Assembly (NCBI GenBank): GCA_903893745.1
Contig: CAITNF010000001.1
Span: forward strand, 124,001 to 188,000
DNA length: 64,000 bases
Direction: 5' to 3'
Origin: an uncultured Actinomycetes bacterium
Lineage (GTDB): Bacteria; Actinomycetota; Acidimicrobiia; Acidimicrobiales; RAAP-2
The notes beneath the pieces were generated by a model that was given only the letters and a program-made list of their open reading frames with translations, was not told the origin of the DNA and did no database searches. Made by a program: the position numbers and the translations under genes. This document shows, one piece after another, positions 28,258-37,979 of this stretch (position 1 is its first letter; every line of letters starts with the position of its first letter).

Positions 28258-31200
28258 TTACGTCGCGGACGACTCCGTGGTGGCGTACTCAACGAAGGCA
28301 CTCAGCGTCGAAATCAAGCGCATCTCTTCAACACTGCGTGCTCGAGCGTTTAAGAGTTCTTCGGTACACACCAAATAGGCGAGACAACGGGCCCGGCTTA
28401 TTGCCACATTGAGTCGATTACGACTAAAGAGAAACTCTGGGCCCCGTGGCATATCCTCACCCGTCGATGTGGTCATGGTGAAAAACACCACTGGTGCCTC
28501 GCGACCCTGAAACTTATCTACTGTCCCGACCTGAACCCCCGCGAGTCGACTATCGCCTTCAAAGTGTTGTTGTAACAGACGCACCTGATCGTTGTAGGGG
28601 GCTACGACCATAAAGTCGCGCGGTTCGAGACGAAACTGATCGCCGTGTTGGTTGACCCAAGGTGAACCCAGCATCGTGCCAATCTGTTCGGCCACCATTG
28701 TTACTTCTTCGGGCGATTCAGTTGAGCGGGCCTCGTGGTGCGCCTCGAGCCAGCGAAGTCCGGTACCAAACTCCGTTGTCTGTTGCGCGCAACTCTCGTG
28801 ACTCGTGAGTCGACCCTCGTAGATCTGGTTCGAGATGAAACGACAGATATCGGGATGCATTCGACGAGTCATCGCAATGAAAACGCCGTCGGTGTCGGGC
28901 ACGGTGGAATGGCCACCGAGCACGTGTTCCAAGACGCTCGCCCCCGAACCACCCGGGTGTTCGGCCTGCGCCACCTGGGCCAATTGCAACGGATCGCCGA
29001 GTAACACCAGATTGTGTGCGGCGTTCGCCGAGGCCAGCGCGTCAGCGAGTGCCAACTGGCCCGCTTCGTCAATCAACAGCACGTCGACGGGATAGGGGCG
29101 CATACTCGGTCGAGCGAAGAGCCACGTGGTGCCCGCGACCAAGTTGTACGCCAGACTTTCGCAGTCTTCATTCGAGCCATATTTCACACCCTCAAGTGCC
29201 CCAACTTTTGGTTTGGTACTGCGACGAACCGCCTTTAGCAAACTCAGTTCACCCTTTTCTTTGAACACTTCGTAGGTCGCGAGGAGCAGGTTATCGATTG
29301 CGTTGTGGCTCATGGCGGTGATACCAACGCGCTGCCCACTGCGAATAAGGGTGTAGATAATGTGAGCGCCCGAATAAGTCTTGCCCGTTCCCGGAGGTCC
29401 TTGAATTGCAACGTAGGAATTGTCAAGCCGCGTCACCCACTCCAGCATCTCGTCCAGCGAGTCGCGAAAGCGTCCCGACGCGGGACCGCGACCCTCAACA
29501 AACCGCGGGCGATTGGCCGCGAGTAACTCCATCGAGACCGGACTAACTGGATCGTCCGGTGAGGGATTTAGTAGCTGCTGCGCCAAGTGAAAGAGGACGC
29601 CCGGCTTTTCGCGCGGGGTTACGTAGTCATCAATCGTCATAGTCGCCGGGAGCCCCCCGGCATCTTCTTGGAACTGATTCCAGTTCATCGTGACCCGACG
29701 TTGCTCGCGATCCAACTCTGAGACGTAGCCGTAACCGTGTTCTACTCCCGGGCCGGTGTAGAGCACGCTGATTTGACGACGCCACTTCTGATCAAGCAAC
29801 TGTTCGGGGTACGTGAACACTGCCACCTTCTTCGTGGTGTCACCGCGTCCCGCCACTGTTTCAAAGCCAAGGAACTGCAGGTTGGCGAGATAGTCACGAT
29901 TGCCGTAGAGCGTGGTGAAATCTGATTGTGCCTCGGCGAATTTTGGTGAGGTATTGGCGGAGCGCTCTCGGCGCCAGTAGTTCAAGAGATCGGCCAAAAG
30001 AAACTCCGGTGACGTGTCGCCGCGCAGTTTGAGCGCCGCGACCAATTCATCGGTATCGATGCCGTACTCATCAAGGGCAAAGACCGGGTCACGCCACGGT
30101 GTGGACTCGGGTCGCTGCGCAAGCAGCCAATCTCGTAACGCCTTCGTCGCTTCCACGTCATCGGCGTTGTACTTGGCGATGTCCACCAGCAGTTGCGGAT
30201 TGCCCGAACCCATCCACGACTCGTACTCAACTACCGCGCCCGCACCCTGCTCAATACCGGCGCGGCGATGAAAGTCAGTCAGTTTCTCCATATGTTTCAA
30301 GCCGTAGGACTCAGTGCCCACCATGAGGGCGTTACGCACTACCGGAAAGAGGTCGACGAAGAGGCCACTTTGTACCAAGTTGGAAAAGAGTTGCTCGGAC
30401 TCGGTTCCTCGAACGAGACGCTCCATCACGGTGCGTTCGGTGTGGTTGTAGTGATACACGTGCATGCCGGGATAACGCTGTCGTCGCTCATCGAAGAGCA
30501 GAACGAGTTGACGGATCATTTCGTGTTGATGTTCGAGGTCGTGCGCCCAAATCTCTTGATAGCCCCACGCACCTTCTTCTACTTCTAGGTGTAGTCCAGC
30601 TAAGAACATCAGTTCACATTCGGGACTCCAAAAGGGGTGTCCCTCAAAATCAAAAAATACGTCACCGACTGCGGGCTCGGGCAACTCCTCGAAACCGTGA
30701 CCGTAGACGGGGTCATCGCCGGCTTCAACTAACGAGAACTGAGGCTTCTCGTCGGGAGTAGCGCGTGAGGCAACCTGCAACGCGGCCTGACGTTGAAGTC
30801 GTTGCCGATTTTCTTGGTGCAAGTCGTGAACGTCATCCTCGTGGTGAGCCAGTTGCACTACCGTGCGCACGCCAGCCGCTTCGAGGGCGAGACGATCCGG
30901 TTGACGAATATTCGCGACGTACACGAGCGAATCATTCGCGCGCCACTCACGTTCGCAGGTCATCTGGAAATCACAGGTCTCACAGTGCGAACACGGCTGC
31001 GGCTGCGTGTCAATTATCTCAGCTGACTGTTCGAGCAGTACTTCTAGTTGGCGCCGCAAACGACGCCAGTAGGGACGAAACTGTTCCACGAGGAGTGTCT
31101 CGAGGTCACCCGAGCCAAGCCACAGATGCATTGACCTAGATGGGGCGCCGGTCAGGGTCTCGATGGCGTCAGCGTAAAAACAGAGTTGCAGCACGTGTCC

Positions 31201-31629
31201 CGGCTTGCCTTCACTTCGTGTCAACTTGGCGTCAATTGGTTCGTACGTCGCGTAGCCATCGTGAGGTTCATCTACTTTGATGAGAAAATCGGCAATACCA
31301 CGAATACCTTCGTGCACGAATGGCATCTGGTAGATCACGTCGTAGCCCTGCTCGAGAGGATTACCAATTCGCGTTACCCACGCGGCGAAGTTCTCATCAG
31401 GATTTCGTCCTGGTACGTGATAGACGAAGAGGCCCCGATCTTCAAAGTCTTGGAGGCAACGACGTTCGTGGCTGAGGCCCTTATCGGCCAACAGCTCGGC
31501 CAGCGGGTTCATCGGAGTAATGGTGAAATCGCGCAGTCCGGCATCGACCTGATTTCGAAGATTGAGCGAGTGGGCACATTCGAGCCACGCGCTGATCTTG
31601 GATGGGGTTAGTAGTCGTTCGGTAGCCAA
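28258..31629 (-). CDS. TM0106-type RecB-like nuclease fused to an SF1 (DNA2/NAM7-like) helicase
   Basis: C-S-H-C-x-x-C-x5-C cluster (CSHCETCDFQMTC); VFFDFEGHPFW RNase-H-like motif; GPPGTGKTYSGAHII Walker A; LLIDEAGQL; GTVDKFQGREAPVVFFTM. Confidence 0.85.
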   Translation of the reverse strand: MATERLLTPSKISAWLECAHSLNLRNQVDAGLRDFTITPMNPLAELLADKGLSHERRCLQDFEDRGLFVYHVPGRNPDENFAAWVTRIGNPLEQGYDVIYQMPFVHEGIRGIADFLIKVDEPHDGYATYEPIDAKLTRSEGKPGHVLQLCFYADAIETLTGAPSRSMHLWLGSGDLETLLVEQFRPYWRRLRRQLEVLLEQSAEIIDTQPQPCSHCETCDFQMTCEREWRANDSLVYVANIRQPDRLALEAAGVRTVVQLAHHEDDVHDLHQENRQRLQRQAALQVASRATPDEKPQFSLVEAGDDPVYGHGFEELPEPAVGDVFFDFEGHPFWSPECELMFLAGLHLEVEEGAWGYQEIWAHDLEHQHEMIRQLVLLFDERRQRYPGMHVYHYNHTERTVMERLVRGTESEQLFSNLVQSGLFVDLFPVVRNALMVGTESYGLKHMEKLTDFHRRAGIEQGAGAVVEYESWMGSGNPQLLVDIAKYNADDVEATKALRDWLLAQRPESTPWRDPVFALDEYGIDTDELVAALKLRGDTSPEFLLADLLNYWRRERSANTSPKFAEAQSDFTTLYGNRDYLANLQFLGFETVAGRGDTTKKVAVFTYPEQLLDQKWRRQISVLYTGPGVEHGYGYVSELDREQRRVTMNWNQFQEDAGGLPATMTIDDYVTPREKPGVLFHLAQQLLNPSPDDPVSPVSMELLAANRPRFVEGRGPASGRFRDSLDEMLEWVTRLDNSYVAIQGPPGTGKTYSGAHIIYTLIRSGQRVGITAMSHNAIDNLLLATYEVFKEKGELSLLKAVRRSTKPKVGALEGVKYGSNEDCESLAYNLVAGTTWLFARPSMRPYPVDVLLIDEAGQLALADALASANAAHNLVLLGDPLQLAQVAQAEHPGGSGASVLEHVLGGHSTVPDTDGVFIAMTRRMHPDICRFISNQIYEGRLTSHESCAQQTTEFGTGLRWLEAHHEARSTESPEEVTMVAEQIGTMLGSPWVNQHGDQFRLEPRDFMVVAPYNDQVRLLQQHFEGDSRLAGVQVGTVDKFQGREAPVVFFTMTTSTGEDMPRGPEFLFSRNRLNVAISRARCLAYLVCTEELLNARARSVEEMRLISTLSAFVEYATTESSAT

Positions 31630-31656
31630 GCGCTCATACTCTCACAGCGGCGTGAC

Positions 31657-31686
31657 ACGCCAGCGAGCTAATCGGCGCGCTGGCGT
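31657..31686 (-). terminator. Candidate transcription terminator hairpin
   Basis: Perfect 9-bp inverted repeat ACGCCAGCG-N12-CGCTGGCGT just downstream of the 31694-32203 gene; no clear T tract. Confidence 0.4.
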
Positions 31687-31693
31687 CTAGGTA

Positions 31694-32203
31694 TCAGCCC
31701 GCGCCGGCCAGCGGCTGACCATTCGGTGCAATCACCTTTTGAATAGCGTTATAGAGCCGAGGGAGGTTAAAGCCCCCCAGAGTAGGTGTCTGTCGCTTTC
31801 CACCTAGATAGACCGTGGCGCTGGGACAACCCGCTAACTCAAAATCAATCCGAAAAAATGACGCGTGCGCCGACGAGGTCGAAAATCTCACCGTGAAGGG
31901 CTCCAAGTAATTCAGTGGGCAGATCTGGTTCTTTGGATACGTTGATACGCCAATATTGTTCACCATCGTGCGAACACGCTTGATGGTGGCGGCATTAGTA
32001 ATTTTCATCGTCGCCAACTTCGCTCCCGTGCCCAGTGGCATCGAGTAGGTCCAGTAGAGCGCGGTGGCGCCAGCCGGTACTACGAGTCGTGTCGGTTTCA
32101 TCTTTGTTGCACTCGACCCGGGGGTGCTCAGCGCGAGCGACGACGTCGCACCCAGCGCGAGCACCAGTAGCCAACGACGGTGCAAGGCCAACACTGATTT
32201 CAT
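31694..32203 (-). CDS. Hypothetical secreted protein
   Basis: N-terminal signal peptide; no domain recognised. Confidence 0.65.
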   Translation of the reverse strand: MKSVLALHRRWLLVLALGATSSLALSTPGSSATKMKPTRLVVPAGATALYWTYSMPLGTGAKLATMKITNAATIKRVRTMVNNIGVSTYPKNQICPLNYLEPFTVRFSTSSAHASFFRIDFELAGCPSATVYLGGKRQTPTLGGFNLPRLYNAIQKVIAPNGQPLAGAG

Positions 32204-32311
32204 CTCTCTACCCTATTGCGGGCGGAGCAGTTTTTTACGTCGGGGCCAACTGGTCTCGTTAGTCAGCTTCCTCCGGCCTAGTCTGAGAACAACGTTCGAA
32301 GGAGAGCCCCA

Positions 32312-32983
32312 TTGTTGGCTATCGCTACCGCGATTAATCAAGTTGGCGAACCCACGATGTTGGCCATCATGACGGCCGGGGCCTTCTTCTTTGGACTGAG
32401 CGGTGGACTCTCCGGAGCCGAAGCCAAACTTGATCCTTTCGGCGTCATTGCCCTCGGTGCCGCAGTGGGACTCTCCGGTGGCATTATCCGCGACACAATG
32501 CTGGGCATTCCCGGTGTGACCATTTTGGACTGGCGCGTCATACTCGCGGTCGTAGTAGCTGGCGTGATCGCGTACTTCGCGAGTCATTTCTTATTGCATA
32601 TTCACAACTCGATTCTCTATATCGAAGCTCTCGGTATTTCACTCTTCTGCGTCATCGGTACCGGTATCTCGATTCAGCACCACGCGGGACTGGTGGGCTC
32701 GGCCATCTTGGGCACCCTCACTGCCGTTGGCGGTGGCATTGTGCGCGACATTGTCTTACGACGAATTCCGGTGCTCTTTCGAGAGGGATTCTACGGCACC
32801 CCGACTTTGATTGGTTCGATTGTGGTGGTCATTGGCCACGAAATTCACCAGGACACCCTGTGGTGGTACGCGCTGGCCGCAACAATCTGCTTCATTGCAC
32901 GAATCCTCGGGATGCGCTACGAAGTCAATCTTCCCGCGGCACGCTTTCCCGTTTCGCGCGACGAAAGCGGCACTCTGCCGTAG
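32312..32983 (+). CDS. TRIC/UPF0126-family membrane protein
   Basis: Two internal repeats with GLSGGIIRDTMLG and AVGGGIVRDIVL. Confidence 0.9.
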   Translation: MLAIATAINQVGEPTMLAIMTAGAFFFGLSGGLSGAEAKLDPFGVIALGAAVGLSGGIIRDTMLGIPGVTILDWRVILAVVVAGVIAYFASHFLLHIHNSILYIEALGISLFCVIGTGISIQHHAGLVGSAILGTLTAVGGGIVRDIVLRRIPVLFREGFYGTPTLIGSIVVVIGHEIHQDTLWWYALAATICFIARILGMRYEVNLPAARFPVSRDESGTLP

Positions 32984-33023
32984 CCACGAGGCGCGGTAGT
33001 GAGCCAGTGAGTACATTACCCAC

Positions 33024-33995
33024 ATGGACTACATCAATCTTGGCCCGACGGGTCTGAAGGTCTCACGAATCTGTCTCGGCTGCATGAGCTACGGCGAACC
33101 TACGCGCGGCAACCAACCGTGGTCACTCGATCGTGACGCCGCGGTTCCTTATTTCCGCCAGGCGCTCGACCTCGGTATCAACTTTTTTGATACCGCCAAC
33201 GTGTACTCGGCCGGCAGTAGTGAAGAGATCACTGGTGCCACGTTGCTCTCAATGGTCCCGCGCGACGAAGTCGTGATCGCCACCAAAGTGCACGGTCGAA
33301 TGCGGCCCGGACCCAACGGCGAAGGGCTTTCGCGCAAGGCCATCATGGCCGAGGTCGACGAAAGTCTGCGTCGACTCGGTACCGACTACATCGACCTGTA
33401 CCAGATCCACCGATGGGACTACGAGACGCCGATTGAAGAGACGCTCGAGGCACTGCACGACGTCGTGAAGGCTGGGAAAGTTCGCTACCTAGGCGCATCG
33501 TCAATGCACGCGTGGCAGTTTGCCAAAGCACTGAGTATTTCGCAACAACACGGCTGGACCCGCTTCATCAGTATGCAGAACTACTACAACCTGATCTACC
33601 GCGAAGAGGAGCGCGAGATGTTGCCACTCTGCGCGGACCAAGGTATCGGGGTCATTCCCTGGAGCCCACTGGCTCGCGGACGACTCACTCGGCCCTGGGA
33701 CGAGCAGACTGCTCGGAGTCAATCTGACGAATTTGGCCGCTCACTCGCCTCCGACAGGGATCAACCAATAGTCGAAACCGTGCTGCAAATTGCCCAGCAA
33801 CGCGGTGTTGCTCCCGCGCGAGTAGCCCTGGCGTGGGTTCTGCGTAGTCCCGTCGTGACCAGTCCCATCATTGGTGCGACCAAACCGCATCACCTCGACG
33901 ACGCCGTCGCCGCACTCGAGCTCGCCTTGAGTGATGATGAAGTCAACGCACTCGAGTCGGGCTATCGCCCGCGAAAAACTCAGGGCTTCCGCTAA
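33024..33995 (+). CDS. Aldo/keto reductase
   Basis: GLKVSRICLGCMSYG; GINFFDTANVYSAGSSEE; YIDLYQIHRWD. Confidence 0.95.
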   Translation: MDYINLGPTGLKVSRICLGCMSYGEPTRGNQPWSLDRDAAVPYFRQALDLGINFFDTANVYSAGSSEEITGATLLSMVPRDEVVIATKVHGRMRPGPNGEGLSRKAIMAEVDESLRRLGTDYIDLYQIHRWDYETPIEETLEALHDVVKAGKVRYLGASSMHAWQFAKALSISQQHGWTRFISMQNYYNLIYREEEREMLPLCADQGIGVIPWSPLARGRLTRPWDEQTARSQSDEFGRSLASDRDQPIVETVLQIAQQRGVAPARVALAWVLRSPVVTSPIIGATKPHHLDDAVAALELALSDDEVNALESGYRPRKTQGFR

Positions 33996-33996
33996 A

Positions 33997-34530
33997 TCAA
34001 TTCACTTGCTCGTACACACCAACGAGCAGGGCGCGAGCGATTGCTCGACTGAAGAGATTAAATCCAAGATTGGCCGGTGTGGCGTTCGGCGCCAACTCCA
34101 GACGTTCGACGTCGAGCGCGTGCACGGCAAAGTAATAGTGATGCAATCCGTGTCCGGGTGGAGGGGCGGCGCCGACGTAGCGAGCGAGTCCCGCGTCGGT
34201 GGTTAATTGGACCGCGCCTTTGGGTAGTCCAGTACCGGCATCATCACCGGCGCCTGCGGCCAGCGAGGTGACCGAAGCTGGAATATTGGCTACCGCCCAA
34301 TGCCAAAAGCCCGACCCGGTGGGGGCGTCGGGGTCATAGACGCTGAGTGCGAAGCTCTTCGTCGTGTCGGGAAAGCCCGACCACGAAAGTTGGGGCGACG
34401 TATCAGAACCGCCCGCCCCCATAAGACCACTGCGCTGTGCGACGGGGAGTGATGCACCATCAACAAAGTCGTCAGAGACGACTCGAAATGTTGGTAGTAC
34501 GGGAAGTGACTCGTAGGGATTTTTTGACAT
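33997..34530 (-). CDS. YbhB/YbcL (PEBP/RKIP-like) family protein
   Basis: [39 protein letters not shown]. Confidence 0.93.
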   Translation of the reverse strand: MSKNPYESLPVLPTFRVVSDDFVDGASLPVAQRSGLMGAGGSDTSPQLSWSGFPDTTKSFALSVYDPDAPTGSGFWHWAVANIPASVTSLAAGAGDDAGTGLPKGAVQLTTDAGLARYVGAAPPPGHGLHHYYFAVHALDVERLELAPNATPANLGFNLFSRAIARALLVGVYEQVN

Positions 34531-34641
34531 TGCTTCCCCTCTGCGTGTATTCGGCGGTGACGACAGTCACTACTCTCTCAAACTCTAGGCACCTCGCGGT
34601 GCACTTGTGAGTTCTGACCGCGAGCCCTACACTCAACAGCC

Positions 34642-35037
34642 GTGCGTCGTCTTATCCCCTACGTGATTATCGGATCAATGACGTTGGCGAGTTTGCTCGT
34701 CGCCATGCTGTCTGCCCACCAGCCCGCAGTGACGTACGGAGTGGGCCTCGAGAACTGTGCTCGGAACTCGCAGCACGAGCCCGCGACCGTAATCCTCTTC
34801 TGCGCTGACGGCAACGCGCTGGTTGGTGACCTGCACTGGTCCGACTGGGGAAGTTCACGCGCAACCGCGACTGGCGTCGCCCAATGGAATACGTGTGTGC
34901 CGAGCTGCACCAGTGGCGTCTGGAAGAACGCCAAGGTGACGGTCCACGTCTTTAGAATTGAGCGCGGGCTCTACACCCGCATCACCGGTACGAATGACAC
35001 GCTGTTCGCGAAGGGTCCACTAACTCTCCCTTCGTAG
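34642..35037 (+). CDS. Hypothetical small secreted protein
   Basis: N-terminal hydrophobic segment; four cysteines; GTG start. Confidence 0.6.
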   Translation: MRRLIPYVIIGSMTLASLLVAMLSAHQPAVTYGVGLENCARNSQHEPATVILFCADGNALVGDLHWSDWGSSRATATGVAQWNTCVPSCTSGVWKNAKVTVHVFRIERGLYTRITGTNDTLFAKGPLTLPS

Positions 35038-35147
35038 CCCTAGCGATTGTGCAACCAACTGGGCGTGCTCGTTGCCGAGCGACCGGAACCTCATCCGCAC
35101 GCTTCTTATACTGGGAGACACTGCATTCTCGCAACGTGGGAGCCCCA

Positions 35148-36590
35148 ATGAAGTACACACGTATGGTCGTTGTTGCCACCGCGCTGATGGTGCTCGGCCC
35201 GTGCACCTACGCGAGTGCGGCAGGTGCGCCAACGTGGCGCACTGCGCAGAAGGTCGTGCTTCCTTCTGGAGGAATCGGGCTACCCCAGGGCTACCTGCCC
35301 GCTCTGTCGTGCGCCACGCCCGGCAACTGCACCGCGGCCGGGGCTTACAGTGACAACAACGGCAACACCCACGGACTAACGCTGCGCGAAGTTGGCGGAG
35401 TTTGGCGTCCCGCCACTGCCATCGCGCCACCCGCGGGCGCAACGTCCATCGGACTCACGCCCTACGCGGTTTCGTGCGCCACCCCGGGCAACTGTTCGGT
35501 GGTCGGGGCCTACCGAATTTCGGTCACGAACGTACAGCCCTTTGCGTTGATCGAACGAAGTGGAATTTGGAAACCCACCAGCAAGATCGTGTTGCCCAAA
35601 GGCGCACTCGTGGCTGGTCAAAGTGCGGCCCTGCGGGCCGTTGCCTGTTCGTCGTCCACGAGTTGTGTTGGGGTGGGCATCTTCACCGCGGGTTCCGCCT
35701 CGGCTCCACGTCGTGAGGCCTTTGTGGCTCGTGAAGTTGCCGGGGTGTGGCGAGCAGCCACGCTGATTGCGGTCCCCACCAACGCCAACTTGAATCCTTA
35801 CGTATCGCTCAGTCAACTCGCCTGCCCCACGGTGACTTCGTGCGTCGCGGCCGGTACGTATATTGACGCGAACAACGTGACGCGTGGTCTATTACTAACG
35901 ACGACGGGTCCAACATGGTCGGCTCACGTCATAACGCCACCAGTCAACGCGAGTATCTACGCAACGATGTCAGTTGGTGGTCTCAGTTGTGCCAGTGCCG
36001 GCAACTGCACGGTCCTAGGTACGTACGTCACCGCACAAGGTGCGACCCAAGCCTTTATCGAGAGTGAGTCAAATGGTCGCTGGGCTCGAGCGCTGCCACT
36101 CACGATGCCCAACGGTGCGGCACCGAATCCCCACGTTTTTCTTTATAACTTCACGGATATCTCATGTCGCTCCGTTGGCAACTGCAGTGCGGGCGGACAG
36201 TACCGCGACAGTGCCGGGAACTACCAGGGTTTCTTGGTGAACCAGCGCAGCGGTACCTGGCAGAGTGCGACCACGTTGGCGCTCCCTAGTGGCGCCGTAT
36301 CGACGGGTAAAAACGGTGGGGTCGTCAGTGTCTCGTGCTCGAGTGCGGGCGAGTGCAGTGCGGGGGCGGCCTACCTCGATAGTGCCGGGAACTACCAAGC
36401 GCTAGTGGTGAACGCATCTGGCTCGACCTGGCGCAGTGGCGTGAAGATTGGACTTCCCAAATCGGCCCTGACGGTGGGCGTCGATGGCGGGGTGTACAGC
36501 CTTGTCTGTCACGTCGGGGGCTGCAGCGGGGTGGGAAGTTACCTAAGTTCTCCAACCCTTTACGCGGGTTTCACCCTGGCTGCGAACTAA
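35148..36590 (+). CDS. Secreted Cys-containing repeat protein (probable beta-propeller)
   Basis: About eight repeats of roughly 47 aa with core (S/A)C(A/S)xxGxCxxxGxY...W...LPxGA; signal peptide MKYTRMVVVATALMVLG; start moved to 35148. Confidence 0.75.
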   Translation: MKYTRMVVVATALMVLGPCTYASAAGAPTWRTAQKVVLPSGGIGLPQGYLPALSCATPGNCTAAGAYSDNNGNTHGLTLREVGGVWRPATAIAPPAGATSIGLTPYAVSCATPGNCSVVGAYRISVTNVQPFALIERSGIWKPTSKIVLPKGALVAGQSAALRAVACSSSTSCVGVGIFTAGSASAPRREAFVAREVAGVWRAATLIAVPTNANLNPYVSLSQLACPTVTSCVAAGTYIDANNVTRGLLLTTTGPTWSAHVITPPVNASIYATMSVGGLSCASAGNCTVLGTYVTAQGATQAFIESESNGRWARALPLTMPNGAAPNPHVFLYNFTDISCRSVGNCSAGGQYRDSAGNYQGFLVNQRSGTWQSATTLALPSGAVSTGKNGGVVSVSCSSAGECSAGAAYLDSAGNYQALVVNASGSTWRSGVKIGLPKSALTVGVDGGVYSLVCHVGGCSGVGSYLSSPTLYAGFTLAAN

Positions 36591-36620
36591 TCGCACGCCT
36601 CGAACCAAGCCAAAGGTTTC

Positions 36621-36700
36621 ATCTCTTTGCCACCAGACGGTAGCGCGGGTTTCACCTGCCGATAACCCGACCTCCCTACGGTTACCAGGTGGCCAGTCGT
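36621..36700 (+). promoter_or_regulatory. Candidate structured 5' leader upstream of the response regulator gene
   Basis: Nested pairings GCCACC (36629-36634)/GGTGGC (36688-36693), GTAG/CTAC (36640-36643/36676-36679), CGGGTT (36646-36651)/AACCCG (36664-36669). Confidence 0.35.
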
Positions 36701-36776
36701 CGTCTTATTCCCCTCCAGGCTTGTCGATTGGCCGCACCTCGATGCAGTACCCGCGCCACAGTTCCCCCCGGTCACC

Positions 36777-37469
36777 ATGGTTGATCCCGAGGGTCGAAGT
36801 GTCGTGCTCGTCGTTGAGGACGAGGAGAGTTACCAAGATGCCCTTAATGTTGGGCTGACCCTCGAGGGTTTTGTGGTCGTGGCCGCCACGACTATTGGTG
36901 AAGCTCGAAAACTGCTCGAAAAAACCAAGCCCGACCTCATCTTGCTCGACGTCATGCTGCCCGATGGATCCGGCATCGACTTCTGTCGCGAGATCTACGA
37001 CACCTCCGCCGCCCCCGTCATCATGGTGTCCGCGCGGGCCAGTGAAGTCGATATTGTGCTGGGCCTCGAGATCGGTGCCACTGACTACGTCACGAAGCCC
37101 TACCGGCTTCGTGAGCTGGTGGCGCGCATGCGAGCGGTGCTGCGCCGACCGGCCGAAGTGGGTAGTTCCGACGAAATTATCTTTGGGCCCTTCCGAATCA
37201 ATTTTGGACGACGTTCGTTCAACCGCGGCGAGCAGGTCATCGAGCTCAGCCGCAAGGAGTTCGAACTACTCTCCCTCCTCGCGACAAATCTCGGCAACGT
37301 GGTTACCCGTGAGGTCTGTCTCGACACCGTGTGGTGGGGCCTAGAACTTTCCGACACCCGAACACTCGACACCCATATCAAGCGCCTGCGGCAAAAAATT
37401 GAGCTCGATCCGGCCAACCCCCGGCACCTCATTACCATCCGAGGAGTGGGCTATCGACTCGACGCCTAG
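36777..37469 (+). CDS. Response regulator, OmpR/PhoB family
   Basis: Receiver domain DLILLDVMLPDGSGIDFCREI plus winged helix LDTHIKRLRQKIELDP; no adjacent histidine kinase. Confidence 0.93.
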   Translation: MVDPEGRSVVLVVEDEESYQDALNVGLTLEGFVVVAATTIGEARKLLEKTKPDLILLDVMLPDGSGIDFCREIYDTSAAPVIMVSARASEVDIVLGLEIGATDYVTKPYRLRELVARMRAVLRRPAEVGSSDEIIFGPFRINFGRRSFNRGEQVIELSRKEFELLSLLATNLGNVVTREVCLDTVWWGLELSDTRTLDTHIKRLRQKIELDPANPRHLITIRGVGYRLDA

Positions 37470-37478
37470 TCTGCAACT

Positions 37479-37934
37479 ATGCAACCAGGTGACCTCGCCC
37501 CCGACTTTGAACTCGTCGACCAAGATGGTGTGAGCCGACGTCTTTCGACGATGCTCGCTGACGGACCAGTCGTGCTTTTCTTCTACCCCGCGGCCATGAC
37601 GGCCGGCTGCACCAAGGAGTCGTGCCACTTTCGCGACTTGGCTAGCGAGTTCCAGGAGCTGGGGGCTCAACGCGTAGGTATTTCAATGGACGACGTCGCG
37701 CGTCAAGCCACCTTTACTGCGAAAAATTCACTCGACTACCCCCTGCTCGCGGACGTTGGTGGTGAAGTGGCGCGTCAGTTCAACGTCAAGCGGGCACTGG
37801 GATTCTTGAAAGTGAAGCGAGCCACCTTCGTTATCAATCGTGATCGACGAGTCGCCGCAGTAATCACTAGTGAGCTCAACATGGCCGTACACGCTGATCG
37901 AGCTCTCGAAGCTCTTCGACTTCTGCGCGCCTAA
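37479..37934 (+). CDS. Peroxiredoxin (Bcp/AhpC-TSA type)
   Basis: VLFFYPAAMTAGCTKESCHFRDL. Confidence 0.92.
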   Translation: MQPGDLAPDFELVDQDGVSRRLSTMLADGPVVLFFYPAAMTAGCTKESCHFRDLASEFQELGAQRVGISMDDVARQATFTAKNSLDYPLLADVGGEVARQFNVKRALGFLKVKRATFVINRDRRVAAVITSELNMAVHADRALEALRLLRA

Positions 37935-37979
37935 TTTCGTAAGTTTGCACTTACCCAGTCGTGCGAGGAGTGACGCTCA

